Positions 25,345 to 33,594 of a stretch of 64,000 nucleotides of DNA are shown here, one piece after another. The DNA is from G965237725 sp965237725. Its GTDB lineage: Bacteria; Pseudomonadota; Gammaproteobacteria; Arenicellales; Poriferihabitantaceae. The DNA is taken from positions 3,472,001-3,536,000 of the forward strand of contig OZ250151.1 of assembly GCA_965237725.1 (NCBI GenBank), in the 5' to 3' direction. How positions within the stretch are numbered: position 1 is the stretch's first letter; every line of letters starts with the position of its first letter. Made by a program: the position numbers and the translations under genes. The notes below the pieces were generated by a model. That model did no database searches and was not told the DNA's origin. It worked only from the letters and a program-made list of their open reading frames with translations.

Positions 25345-26211
25345 ATGAAGTCCATGAAGCCCAAGGCATACAAACACATCCAGGTCATTCCCCTTTCTGG
25401 AGCCTGCGGTGGTGAAATTCATGGGGTCGATATTGCAAAACCAATGTCAGATGCTGTTTATCAGGAAGTTCGTCGCGCATTGCTTGAATCCCAGGTCATT
25501 TTTTTTCGTGATCAGAATCTCACAACCGACCAACTGAAGGCGTTCGCCGCACGATTTGGTGAGCTGGATATCCATACCATTTTACAGGGTTTGGAAGGCC
25601 ATCCAGAAATTCTCGAAGTGCTGACCGAGCCTGGAGACACTAACGTTTATTCCGAAGGCTGGCACGCTGATGTCACCTACCAACCCTGTCCTACCCTGGG
25701 CGCAATACTTTATGCTATTGAAGTTCCAAAAGTTGGTGGCGATACTTTATTTTCCAGTCAATACCTGGCCTATGAATCATTATCCAAAGGGTTGCAGCAA
25801 ATGCTGTTGGGTATGACCGGGATCCACAGTTCTTTAAGAGTATATGGTGATCGACAGGCATCTATGGATCTCAAAGATGAGAATATGATTGTGACCAAAG
25901 AGCAAGCGCAAAGTGTGGTGTCCGAACATCCCGTAGTGCGAACCCATCCAGAAACCGGGCGTAAGTCGTTGTTTGTTAACGACCACTATACCCTGGGCTT
26001 CAAGGGAATGACCGAGCAGGAAAGTGCACCGCTGCTGCAGTTTTTGTTAAATCATGCCATCCAGCCAGAATTTACCTGTCGATTTCACTGGCAGAAAAAT
26101 TCTATCGCATTTTGGGATAATCGCTGCCTGCTGCACAATCCCATTGGAGATTATCTGGGACAACGGCGTTATTTACACCGCGTTGTAGTTGCTGGCGACC
26201 CGCCGTTTTGA
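25345..26211 (+). CDS. TauD/TfdA family dioxygenase
   Basis: Fe(II)/2-oxoglutarate-dependent oxygenase of 288 aa. The iron ligands are His107 and Asp109 in GWHADVTY, and the distal His264 lies in LLHNPIGDY; Arg275 or Arg279 in RRYLHRVVV would bind 2-oxoglutarate. FRDQNLTTDQLKAFAARFGEL is the conserved N-terminal block. Relatives act on taurine, 2,4-D, alkylsulfates, trimethyllysine and others, and the sequence does not pick one. The epimerase gene follows after 31 bases. Confidence 0.93.
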   Translation: MKSMKPKAYKHIQVIPLSGACGGEIHGVDIAKPMSDAVYQEVRRALLESQVIFFRDQNLTTDQLKAFAARFGELDIHTILQGLEGHPEILEVLTEPGDTNVYSEGWHADVTYQPCPTLGAILYAIEVPKVGGDTLFSSQYLAYESLSKGLQQMLLGMTGIHSSLRVYGDRQASMDLKDENMIVTKEQAQSVVSEHPVVRTHPETGRKSLFVNDHYTLGFKGMTEQESAPLLQFLLNHAIQPEFTCRFHWQKNSIAFWDNRCLLHNPIGDYLGQRRYLHRVVVAGDPPF

Positions 26212-26242
26212 ATATCCGGTTTTAGATACAACAACGTTGCCC

Positions 26243-27256
26243 ATGAAATTACTGGTCACCGGCGGCGGCGGTTTTGTGATGTGTCATGTTGTACGGGAAT
26301 TTTTGCTGGCCAATCCAGATGCCACGGCCTTAATTATGGATCAATCACCCCTCGATCCCAGCGCCCAGGGTTTTTTCGCCGATCTGGCTGAGCGAATTGA
26401 GATTATGGTTGCTGATGCAGGTGATGCCGCGAGCTGGGGCGCTATCTCCGGGCAAACCCAGATCACCCATATGGTCCATGGTGCTGCAGTAACCAGTATT
26501 GTTTCCAGGCTGGATAGTATGCCTGAAATAGAAGACCGGCTGGGTCACATTGAAAATGCCATGGCGACCAATATTATGAGCTCGGTATATGCAATGGGAT
26601 TCGCCCTCCAACAACATTCCTTAGAGAAATTTATTAATGTCAGTTCGGGTTCGATATACGGCCTTGAGGCGCCCACGGGTCCTTTACCGGAAAATGGCTA
26701 TGTGGGCCCCAGCGGATTTTATGCGGTATCCAAATACAGCGCTGAATTGTTGTTGGACAGCTATAAGGAACAGTTTGGATTGCCCGGGGCTAGTGTTCGG
26801 TTATCTGGGGTTTACGGACCCATGGATCGACAAACATCTGGGCGCGATGTGCGTTGTGTGCCATATCGAATCGCCCATGGGATTATAGAAAATAAACCAC
26901 TACGCATCAATTCCCTGAATGTTATTGGCGATTTTATTCATGTTGTTGATGTGGCGAAGGCGATCAATGGCCTGTCAATTGCCGACACATTAAATCACGA
27001 TGTATACAACATCGCCTATGGAAAACCAGTCAGCATAGGTCAAATGATAAGAATAGCCCAGCGACGATTTCCAGAATTAACCTATGAGATCGTGGCAGCG
27101 GATGAAGCAGAAATTTTTCTCGACCCACTGCTCGACAAGGGTCGTTATGGACCCTACAGTATTAAGCGCATTTTCACTGATACCGGCTGGCAACCACGTA
27201 GTATCGAAGACGGCATTAGTGATTACCTGGCGTGGTTAGAGGGGCACAACTTTTAA
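26243..27256 (+). CDS. NAD-dependent epimerase/dehydratase (extended SDR)
   Basis: 337 aa from the ATG at 26243, which puts the Rossmann motif MKLLVTGGGGFVMCHVV at the very N-terminus. The catalytic set is Ser in NVSSGSIYG and Tyr-x3-Lys in YAVSKYSAEL; SVRLSGVYGPMDRQTS follows as in UDP-sugar epimerases. The first Gly-rich loop ends FVMCHVV where GFIGSHL is normal. Substrate may be a nucleotide sugar or a sugar-derived lactone. It follows the TauD-type gene and precedes the SET-domain gene. Confidence 0.92.
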   Translation: MKLLVTGGGGFVMCHVVREFLLANPDATALIMDQSPLDPSAQGFFADLAERIEIMVADAGDAASWGAISGQTQITHMVHGAAVTSIVSRLDSMPEIEDRLGHIENAMATNIMSSVYAMGFALQQHSLEKFINVSSGSIYGLEAPTGPLPENGYVGPSGFYAVSKYSAELLLDSYKEQFGLPGASVRLSGVYGPMDRQTSGRDVRCVPYRIAHGIIENKPLRINSLNVIGDFIHVVDVAKAINGLSIADTLNHDVYNIAYGKPVSIGQMIRIAQRRFPELTYEIVAADEAEIFLDPLLDKGRYGPYSIKRIFTDTGWQPRSIEDGISDYLAWLEGHNF

Positions 27257-27375
27257 ATTAAAAATTACAGAAGATGCAGTAAAAATTCTAATTCTGGAAA
27301 ACCTGGTTTACAATTTCCACAGCTAAAAACTTGAATTGGAAATCTGATTTCAAATTCAACTACGATTGGAAAAAC

Positions 27376-27828
27376 ATGTATAAAATTATTCAAACCCCAG
27401 ACATTGAAATACGCGACACTAAAACAAAAAAAGGTAGAGGCGTATACGCTTGTCGGGATTTTAAAAATAATGAAATTATCGAAATCTCTCCTTACATCGT
27501 ATTAGAGGATCACTTCAGTTTAATACCTGATTGCCTACAGGAAATTGTGTATAACGGCAGCGGATTTAAGAAACTATCTCGCAAGGCTGAAAAAGAGGGC
27601 AAGCAGGTGTTAGCTATAGTATTGGGCTATGGCAGTATGTACAACCACGGAAATCCTGCCAATGTCAGCGCAAAACCAAATCCTAAAACCAGAATTATGG
27701 AATACAAATCGTTGCGGAAAATTACTAAGGGAACTGAGCTTTTGATTAACTACGATGCACTGTGGACGGGGGTTAGTAAGGGAAATAAATGGATTGCCCA
27801 ACGAAAATTAAAATATATTAAGCCCTAA
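27376..27828 (+). CDS. SET domain protein-lysine methyltransferase
   Basis: A single-domain SET protein of 150 aa from the ATG at 27376 (GGA ribosome site upstream; a TTG at 27331 is less likely). All core SET motifs are visible: KKGRGVYACRDF (19-29), YNHGNPANVSAK (89-100, the N-H pseudoknot) and GTELLINYD (119-127). There are no pre-SET or post-SET Cys clusters. Bacterial SET proteins of this size can methylate lysines of ribosomal or histone-like proteins. About 100 bases downstream lies a very small protein ending in Gly-Lys repeats, a possible substrate (inference). Local DNA is AT-rich. Confidence 0.9.
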   Translation: MYKIIQTPDIEIRDTKTKKGRGVYACRDFKNNEIIEISPYIVLEDHFSLIPDCLQEIVYNGSGFKKLSRKAEKEGKQVLAIVLGYGSMYNHGNPANVSAKPNPKTRIMEYKSLRKITKGTELLINYDALWTGVSKGNKWIAQRKLKYIKP

Positions 27829-27929
27829 AATCTGTTGCTCATTAGCGAAATTCCGAGTTAAAATTAATCGTGTCGAAGGAATAAACCTATTATTTAACCT
27901 TACTTTCGCTGATTCGCGAGGATGAATTA

Positions 27930-28136
27930 ATGCCCAAAATCACTAAAAACCAAATTGCACGCCGCAAAGCGCTTAAAACAATGGCAATCGGTGGAGCCGC
28001 AGCGACTACTGCCAAGGAGCTTCCCGAACGCTGGGGAAAACCCGTAATTGATGGCGTCCTGTTACCCGCCCATGCGAAAATGAGTGGAAAAGGAAAAGGA
28101 AAAGGGAAAGGAGAACAACCAGAAGAAGGAAGTTAG
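27930..28136 (+). CDS. Small Tat-signal-like protein with Gly-Lys repeat tail
   Basis: 68 aa. Residues 10-27 (ARRKALKTMAIGGAAATT) look like a twin-arginine or short hydrophobic signal. They are followed by LPERWGKPVIDGVLLPAHA (31-49), a pattern I recognise from the N-termini of various small exported proteobacterial proteins of unknown role. The C-terminal tail is SGKGKGKGKGE...EEGS, with five alternating Gly-Lys units at 53-61. A ribosome site (GAGGA) precedes the ATG. It sits just after the SET methyltransferase on the same strand. Function unknown. Confidence 0.75.
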   Translation: MPKITKNQIARRKALKTMAIGGAAATTAKELPERWGKPVIDGVLLPAHAKMSGKGKGKGKGEQPEEGS

Positions 28137-28233
28137 AGGAAAGAAATTTGACCCGACTATTGGGATCATCCCTAGTCGTGCAATCGCCAGTCATCTACGA
28201 TTAGTAATCGTTTGTTAGCGTTTCGAACAATGA

Positions 28234-28809
28234 TTAGTTTCTTTTTCTGTCGAGATGAATAACAATCATTTTCTCTCCCAATACCTGAACGTCTTTGCTG
28301 CCTTGATCAAATTGCAATAAATGATTCCCAGGTAACACCCTGGTCTCAGGATAATTGGGCTCAATTAGTCCAGCAGAATGCTCAAGGCAAAATACAAATC
28401 CTTGATCGCAGGACATTAATCTGACTGACTGCCTGTCAACATACGTGTCCACCTGGGCATGGAAGTGGCTGGAGCGGTTCATTAGGTTGAAGTCAGTAAT
28501 CGGACCTGAAATCAGTGCCCCATGGGTTTTACTTCCACCATCAAAATTTGCTATGTCGAGAATATTTTCTAATCGGCTAGTTTTGCCAGTATCGTGAACA
28601 AGCTCTATGCCATTACCCTGAATCAAAATCAAATTCCGTTCAAAGCCGGGGAAATCTGAGAATGGGCCATCCTCAATTACACTGGCAATGCTGATTCGCC
28701 ATTGAAAACTCTCCAGGGTTCCACCTGGGTTAATGGCAAGCTCGGTGGTTTCGCCTTTGCCATTTTTCCACAGTGATTTCCTGAACTGATCAGGAGGGAT
28801 GATTTTCAC
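28234..28809 (-). CDS. HutD family protein
   Basis: Cupin-fold protein of 191 aa. The family signature is clear: WKNGKGETTELAINPGGTLE near residues 14-33, FQWRISIASVIEDGPFSDFPGFERNLILI, then a C-terminal jelly-roll. HutD proteins accompany histidine-utilisation genes and are thought to tune flux, with formylglutamate as a proposed ligand; no other hut genes are in this window. It is the last gene of an apparent AraC-MBL-YtoQ-HutD operon. Confidence 0.92.
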   Translation of the reverse strand: MKIIPPDQFRKSLWKNGKGETTELAINPGGTLESFQWRISIASVIEDGPFSDFPGFERNLILIQGNGIELVHDTGKTSRLENILDIANFDGGSKTHGALISGPITDFNLMNRSSHFHAQVDTYVDRQSVRLMSCDQGFVFCLEHSAGLIEPNYPETRVLPGNHLLQFDQGSKDVQVLGEKMIVIHLDRKRN

Positions 28810-28844
28810 GGCGGCAGTCTAAAAGCCTCGTATCAAGCCAGGTC

Positions 28845-29288
28845 TCAGGCGGCGGTTGTAACATAGGTTAAAACTTCAACTACCTGTTCTGGAGTTGTTG
28901 CCCAGGCTAGGGCGGAAGCATCAACTTCTTTTAGCGGATGAATAATATCTTCATCGTGGAGGGTAATATAAGGCGTATTCATAGCCGCACAAAAACCGGC
29001 GTCGAAGGCTGCATTCCATTGCTTGTATTTATCACCGAATCGAATCACTGCCAGGTCACATTGCTCAATCATTGTTCTGGTGCGAATACTGTTTACTTTG
29101 GAAGACTTGTGATCGCGCCAAAATCCAGATTCCTGTTCTCCCACACAGTCCCCCGCTGCATCGCTGGCCTCGTGATTGGTTACCGGAGACAGGAATGAAA
29201 CCGGTAGTTCCAGCGCTTCTGCCGCAGTTTTAATTTGTTCACGCCAGTCGGTGTGGATTTCTCCTGATAAATAGATTTCCCAATGCAT
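28845..29288 (-). CDS. YtoQ family protein
   Basis: 147 aa protein of the YtoQ family, structurally related to nucleoside 2-deoxyribosyltransferases. The opening WEIYLSGEIHTDWREQI, FLSPVTNHEASDAAGD, the NSIRTRTMIEQCDLAVIRFGDKYKQWNAAFDAG block and a C-terminus with ALAWATTPEQVVEVL match the family closely. Role unknown. It lies 49 bases after the MBL hydrolase gene and 35 before HutD. Confidence 0.93.
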   Translation of the reverse strand: MHWEIYLSGEIHTDWREQIKTAAEALELPVSFLSPVTNHEASDAAGDCVGEQESGFWRDHKSSKVNSIRTRTMIEQCDLAVIRFGDKYKQWNAAFDAGFCAAMNTPYITLHDEDIIHPLKEVDASALAWATTPEQVVEVLTYVTTAA

Positions 29289-29337
29289 TATACTTCTCGG
29301 TTAGTTAATTGGCTGGATTGTACAGAAATTTTCTGAC

Positions 29338-30102
29338 TTAGCTTCGCGCAGAAATATATTCTGCGGTTATTTCCTTGAGGCGATCCGGGCCGAAGCTTTC
29401 ATCATGGCCACCATGGATCACAGCAGCGGGCAGGTTTTGCAATCTTTCCATGGTAATTAAATAGTCTTCAATATTGGAATCTTCCAGGGTGTCCAGCAAT
29501 GGGCCATCGTAAATGGCGTCCCCTGAAAACAAGGTTGCAGTTTTTTCTTCCCACAATCCGATGCTGCCGGGCGAATGGCCGGGCAGGTGCATGACCTGGA
29601 AATGACGATCACCCAGATCCAGAATATCGCCATCGTCTACCAGCCAGGTTGGCGTAGCAGCAGGGGTGTGGAAACTATGCAAATCGAATCCGGGTTTGGG
29701 CAAGGCGGTTATCATGCGCTCACTCTCAAGGGCATAGCCGGAGTCCCGCAAGCTATTGATTTCTTCAATAGGCCAGTCGTTTACATCGAGACTGACTTGA
29801 GGTGGTGCGGATAGATTATCCGCTTCACATCGATGCACAACCCGGGTGTCAAATTCATACATACTGCCCATGTGATCCAGATGAGTATGGGTGGCGACTA
29901 CAATAACCGGTTTGCCCAGTAGATCTTCGATTTCATCTTTAAGACTGCTGATGCCCATTCCGGTATCAATTAACAGGTCATTCTCCCTGCCTTTTACATG
30001 CCAGATATTGCAGCGCAACAATTCGTCGACATGGGGTTCTCGAATCAAGGTGATATCGTCACTGATGGTATTTCGTTCGAACCATCGATCTGCCAGTTTC
30101 AT
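29338..30102 (-). CDS. MBL-fold metallo-hydrolase
   Basis: Zinc-dependent hydrolase of 254 aa. The metal motif is ATHTHLDHMGS (H-x-H-x-D-H); further ligands are His in LPGHSPGS, Asp in LFSGDAIYDG and His in IHGGHDESFG. Domain limits fit glyoxalase-II/lactonase-like members. The substrate is unknown. It is the second gene of the AraC-led operon. Confidence 0.92.
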   Translation of the reverse strand: MKLADRWFERNTISDDITLIREPHVDELLRCNIWHVKGRENDLLIDTGMGISSLKDEIEDLLGKPVIVVATHTHLDHMGSMYEFDTRVVHRCEADNLSAPPQVSLDVNDWPIEEINSLRDSGYALESERMITALPKPGFDLHSFHTPAATPTWLVDDGDILDLGDRHFQVMHLPGHSPGSIGLWEEKTATLFSGDAIYDGPLLDTLEDSNIEDYLITMERLQNLPAAVIHGGHDESFGPDRLKEITAEYISARS

Positions 30103-30150
30103 AAGTTTGATTTCTCCTATTTGTTTTTTTGTGTAACTAGGAACTATAAC

Positions 30151-30933
30151 TTATCTGTTGGCAATATATTGTGTTGGGGTCATGCCAAGGTTCTGTCGAA
30201 ACATGGCAATAAATGCAGAAGGGGATTCATAACCCATTTCCAGGGCCACTGTGGTTACCGCCACACCTTCAGCCAGCCGTTCCAGTGCGGATAATAAAAT
30301 TCGACGCCGGCGCCATTCTCCGAAAGTCATGCCGGTTTCCTGCTTGAAAAGCCGCGCCAGGGTTCGGCCGCTGGCACCCACCCTTGAACCATGCTGTTCA
30401 ATGGTGCGTCGGTCCGTGGGATCAGATAATAATGCATTGGTTACAGCACTCAATCGTGGGTTGGACGATAGAGGTAGATGTAGCGGGGCGGGTTTGGCGC
30501 AACGAATACGATCCAGAATTACCATCATAAGTCGGTTATCTGATCCATTCTCATCCCAGGCTCGGGGTAATTTGGCAGCTTCCAGAATTAGATTTCTAAG
30601 CAGCACATCTACGCTAAGTACGGTGCAGGAGTCCGGCATCCCCACCACTTCACTCGCTGCAATATACAGGCTTCTAAACTTGGCCGGGCCGATGGGACGG
30701 ATATCGTGAGTGACACCCGGCGGTAACCATACCGCCATTGCAGGTGGCGCGGTAAAGTGGCCGTCGTCGGTGAGTACGGTGAGCACACCCTCAGCGGAAT
30801 AAGTAAACTGTCCCCATTTATGTGCGTGGGGCTTAAAGGTTTCTCCGTCGGCCATGTCGAATGCTCGAACCTCAACGGGACGAATCAGCCGGGTTGGAAT
30901 TTCGTTTATTCGTGTTTGTCTGTTTTCCGACAT
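30151..30933 (-). CDS. AraC family transcriptional regulator with cupin domain
   Basis: 260 aa. An N-terminal cupin (FKPHAHKWGQFTYSAEGVLTV..., PPGVTHDIRP) is followed by the double HTH of the AraC family, whose second helix reads VTTVALEMGYESPSAFIAMFRQNLG, ending MTPTQYIANR. This layout matches repressors/activators of efflux genes such as the NimR/YdeO-like group. It is divergent from an MFS gene with a strong palindrome between them (30971-30985), so it probably controls that gene and its own operon. Confidence 0.93.
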   Translation of the reverse strand: MSENRQTRINEIPTRLIRPVEVRAFDMADGETFKPHAHKWGQFTYSAEGVLTVLTDDGHFTAPPAMAVWLPPGVTHDIRPIGPAKFRSLYIAASEVVGMPDSCTVLSVDVLLRNLILEAAKLPRAWDENGSDNRLMMVILDRIRCAKPAPLHLPLSSNPRLSAVTNALLSDPTDRRTIEQHGSRVGASGRTLARLFKQETGMTFGEWRRRRILLSALERLAEGVAVTTVALEMGYESPSAFIAMFRQNLGMTPTQYIANR

Positions 30934-30970
30934 AACTTGTCATTATACCGAAATTCAGACGAAGTTAAGA

Positions 30971-30985
30971 GCGCTATATTAGCGC
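30971..30985 (+). promoter_or_regulatory. Palindrome GCGCTA-TAT-TAGCGC, candidate operator of the AraC/MFS divergent pair
   Basis: A perfect 6-bp inverted repeat with a 3-base spacer lies in the 85-base region between the divergent AraC and MFS start codons. It is placed where a regulator could act on both promoters. The AraC protein next door is the obvious candidate, although AraC proteins more often bind direct repeats. Confidence 0.45.
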
Positions 30986-31018
30986 CATTAATTATCGGTA
31001 AATTTTGGGAGAATCATC

Positions 31019-32278
31019 TTGAGTCGTTTTGTACCCCGTTTCCTGCAAGGCTATGAAGGCATGCTGGTATTAATGGCATGCGCCATGGCGGTGAGTTTAT
31101 ACGGCTGGTTCACTTTGTTGAATAATTTTGTGGTTGAGCGCGCCGCATTTACCGGCCGTGAAATTGGATTTCTTCAGTCCATTCGAGAGATTCCTGGTTT
31201 CCTTTCATTCCTGGCAATATTTTTACTGCCGTTTATGCGTGAGCAGAATCTGGCTTATTTTTCTTTGGCCATGCTGGGGATTGGTACCGCAATCACAGGG
31301 TTTTTTCCTTCGGAATACGCCCTCTATGCAACCACATTCTGGATGTCTATGGGGTTTCATTATTATGAAACCATGAACCAGTCCTTGACCTTGCAACTGG
31401 TTGACAAAGCCCATACCCCCGTGCATTTGGCGATGCAGTTAAAAGCATCATCTATCGGTACCCTGGGAATTTTTGCCGTCATCATCTTGTGTTTCGATGA
31501 GAAAGTTTTAATCATGGTTCAGAATATTCTCGGTATGGAATCCAGCTTCACCGGTTTTGCACTTGGGTTCACACCGTTGTACATGATCGCAGGTATTTTC
31601 ACCTTGGCAGTAGCAATATTTTGTAAATTTTATTACCCCATTTTTGAGTCCAAAGAAGTACAGCATAAAACATTATTTTTGCGTCAGCGTTACTGGTTAT
31701 ATTATGCATTGACCTTTATGGGTGGTGCTCGGCGTCAGATATTTATGGTATTTGCCGGATTTCTCATGGTGGAAAAATTCGGCTATGACGTGACTTCCAT
31801 TACGCTTTTATATCTGATTAACCTGATTGCCAATATCTGGATTGCCCCATATGTCGGACGGTTCATAAAAAAGCTGGGAGAAAGAAAAGCACTGATCATT
31901 GAGTATGTCGGATTGATTGCCATCTTCGCAGGTTATGCCGTTGTCGACGATCATCGCATGGCTGCCGGGCTTTATATTCTCGACCATCTATTTTTTGCGT
32001 TTGCTATTGCCATAAAAACTTACTTCCAGAAGATTGCAGATCCCAAAGATATTGCGTCCACCGCAGGCACCAGTTTCACCATTAACCATATCGCTGCGGT
32101 CGGTATCCCGGCGGCATTCGGACTGATCTGGATCGGCGATCCTGGTCTGGTTTTTTACATGGGATCAGCTATGGCCGTGGTGTCCTTATTGCTTGCGCTT
32201 ATGATTCCAGGAGATCCACGTCCGGGGCGAGAGACAACTTTAAGTGATCCCCAGCTTGAGCTGCAGCCCACAGACTGA
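31019..32278 (+). CDS. MFS transporter
   Basis: Inner-membrane secondary transporter of 419 aa with about twelve hydrophobic helices. It starts at a TTG (31019) behind a well-placed GGGAGA ribosome site. Family clues are the loop RAAFTGREIGFLQSIREIPGF between helices 1 and 2 and ARRQIFMVFAGFLMVEKFGY at the start of the second half. The sequence resembles drug/metabolite MFS members; the substrate is not evident. The divergent AraC regulator probably controls it. Confidence 0.9.
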   Translation: MSRFVPRFLQGYEGMLVLMACAMAVSLYGWFTLLNNFVVERAAFTGREIGFLQSIREIPGFLSFLAIFLLPFMREQNLAYFSLAMLGIGTAITGFFPSEYALYATTFWMSMGFHYYETMNQSLTLQLVDKAHTPVHLAMQLKASSIGTLGIFAVIILCFDEKVLIMVQNILGMESSFTGFALGFTPLYMIAGIFTLAVAIFCKFYYPIFESKEVQHKTLFLRQRYWLYYALTFMGGARRQIFMVFAGFLMVEKFGYDVTSITLLYLINLIANIWIAPYVGRFIKKLGERKALIIEYVGLIAIFAGYAVVDDHRMAAGLYILDHLFFAFAIAIKTYFQKIADPKDIASTAGTSFTINHIAAVGIPAAFGLIWIGDPGLVFYMGSAMAVVSLLLALMIPGDPRPGRETTLSDPQLELQPTD

Positions 32279-32350
32279 ATTTAGCCTGCTCGCTGGTAAA
32301 AAATAATGTTGTTGCCCATAAAATATAGCAAAAAATTATAACTGACATAT

Positions 32351-32872
32351 ATGACTGAACAAACCGCAAATCAAGCGCAAGAGATGATGCAACTGGCTCT
32401 GGCAGAATGCCAGGCCACGGTTAGGGGCTACGACACTAAGGCTCAGATTGTTGGGGTAGGTTACATCTTTGCCCTGGAAATTATTTTCCAATTGTCCAAG
32501 CTGCTTCCCAGTATAGGGCAGGAAGTGGATTTGCCTTTTGTTGTCGGCGCCTGGGCGGTTATGATTTTTCCCATCGCATTATTCGGGTTTGTACTTTATC
32601 CAACGCGAAAATCTGTCAAGCATTTGAAAATCCCTTCTAAAACGGTAAAAAGATCGCTCTACCTCGAGCCCGAGCGATACGATAATCTGGGGCAATACAT
32701 TGAGGAAGTCAAACAGGCCGATATCAACGAAGAGCTTGCCCACGAGCTATTCAAAATTTCCAGTCTGCGAGAGCTTAAAAGAAATCGCTTCCTTCGCGCA
32801 TTATTTTCATCGGGGTTAGCATTTGTCGTATTGTTTGCTGGCCAGGTGGCCAGAGTGTTGTGGAATAGTTAA
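32351..32872 (+). CDS. Small three-helix membrane protein, resembles PycTM/DUF5706 effectors
   Basis: 173 aa, function not established. An N-terminal helix leads into RGYDTKAQIVGVGYIFALEI (25-44), where DTKAQ precedes the first membrane helix. A second membrane helix spans ~61-84. A charged middle region (85-145) ends in LRELKRNRFLRALF, followed by a third membrane helix to residue 170. The DxKA motif before helix 1 and the K-x-x-x-L-R-A motif before the last helix recall DUF5706, the transmembrane effector of Pycsar phage defence. No nucleotide cyclase is next to it, so the assignment is tentative. The GST gene starts 17 bases after its stop. Confidence 0.6.
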   Translation: MTEQTANQAQEMMQLALAECQATVRGYDTKAQIVGVGYIFALEIIFQLSKLLPSIGQEVDLPFVVGAWAVMIFPIALFGFVLYPTRKSVKHLKIPSKTVKRSLYLEPERYDNLGQYIEEVKQADINEELAHELFKISSLRELKRNRFLRALFSSGLAFVVLFAGQVARVLWNS

Positions 32873-32888
32873 TCAATTAGGAGAGGAT

Positions 32889-33578
32889 ATGTCGAAAATG
32901 CAATTGATTCAGGCAGAAGTCTGTCCCTACGCCCAGCGCACCCATATGTGTTTGCTGGAAAAACAGCTGGATTTTGAAGTCATTGAAGTTGACTTGAAAA
33001 ACAAACCCGCATGGTTTGAGGAAATTTCACCATATAGCAAGGTGCCGGTATTGAAGGATGAAAATATAAGGTTGTATGAATCGACCATCATCAATGAATA
33101 CCTTGATGAGGTGTACCAGGATCCGCCCTTGATGCCCGAAGTTTCTGGTGATCGCGCTATGGCCCGAACCTGGATTGATTTTGATAACGTCAAATTTGTA
33201 CCTGCCTTTTATCAGGTTCTGCTGGAGCAGGATCTGGATAAACGCCAGGGCATTGCCGATGACCTGGTCGAACAAATGCAGTTTATGGAAAGCCAGGGAT
33301 TCTCCAAAGATGCCAATGGACCTTATTGGTTTGGTGAAAAAATCTCGCTAGTGGACCTGGCCATTTATCCCCACTTCGAGCGCATCGGCGTATTGGAAGC
33401 TTATAGAAATATTTCAATTCCCCAATCCTGTTCGAGGTTAAGGGAATGGTTGGCTGCCATGCTGGAAAGACCCAGCGCAAAAGCCACTGCTCATGACAAT
33501 AATTATCACGTTGATGCATACAGCCACTATGCCGATGGAACGGCTTCTGGAACCACGGCCAAGGATATGCGTCGATAA
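32889..33578 (+). CDS. Glutathione S-transferase family protein (omega/beta-like active site)
   Basis: 229 aa from the ATG at 32889, which follows TTAGGAGAGG; a nearby ATG at 32898 is also possible. The thioredoxin-like domain has the Cys-type active site CPYAQRTHMCLLEKQ and the motifs YSKVPVLKDE (cis-Pro) and LYESTIINEYL (Glu-Ser). The C-terminal domain carries PYWFGEKISLVDLAIYPHFER. The active-site Cys suggests thiol transfer or dehydroascorbate-type activity rather than conjugation. It is probably cotranscribed with the small membrane protein upstream. Confidence 0.92.
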   Translation: MSKMQLIQAEVCPYAQRTHMCLLEKQLDFEVIEVDLKNKPAWFEEISPYSKVPVLKDENIRLYESTIINEYLDEVYQDPPLMPEVSGDRAMARTWIDFDNVKFVPAFYQVLLEQDLDKRQGIADDLVEQMQFMESQGFSKDANGPYWFGEKISLVDLAIYPHFERIGVLEAYRNISIPQSCSRLREWLAAMLERPSAKATAHDNNYHVDAYSHYADGTASGTTAKDMRR

Positions 33579-33594
33579 AATGAGGTTTTTGGGG

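Noticed and set aside
18596..26211. Complete ectoine degradation cluster
   Set aside because: EctD-like, EutC-family and DoeA-like genes are spread over 7 kb on both strands in separate units, and doeB, doeC and ectABC are missing.
27930..28136. Bacterial histone or DNA-binding protein from the Gly-Lys tail
   Set aside because: The N-terminal signal and LPERW...LPAHA stretch suggest export, and there is no histone fold or HU-like domain.
28234..28809. Histidine utilisation (hut) operon
   Set aside because: Only hutD is present; the neighbours are YtoQ and an MBL hydrolase, with no hutH, hutU or hutI.
32351..33578. Complete Pycsar defence system
   Set aside because: Only an effector-like membrane protein is present. 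The neighbours are an MFS transporter and a GST; no uridylate or cytidylate cyclase is seen.
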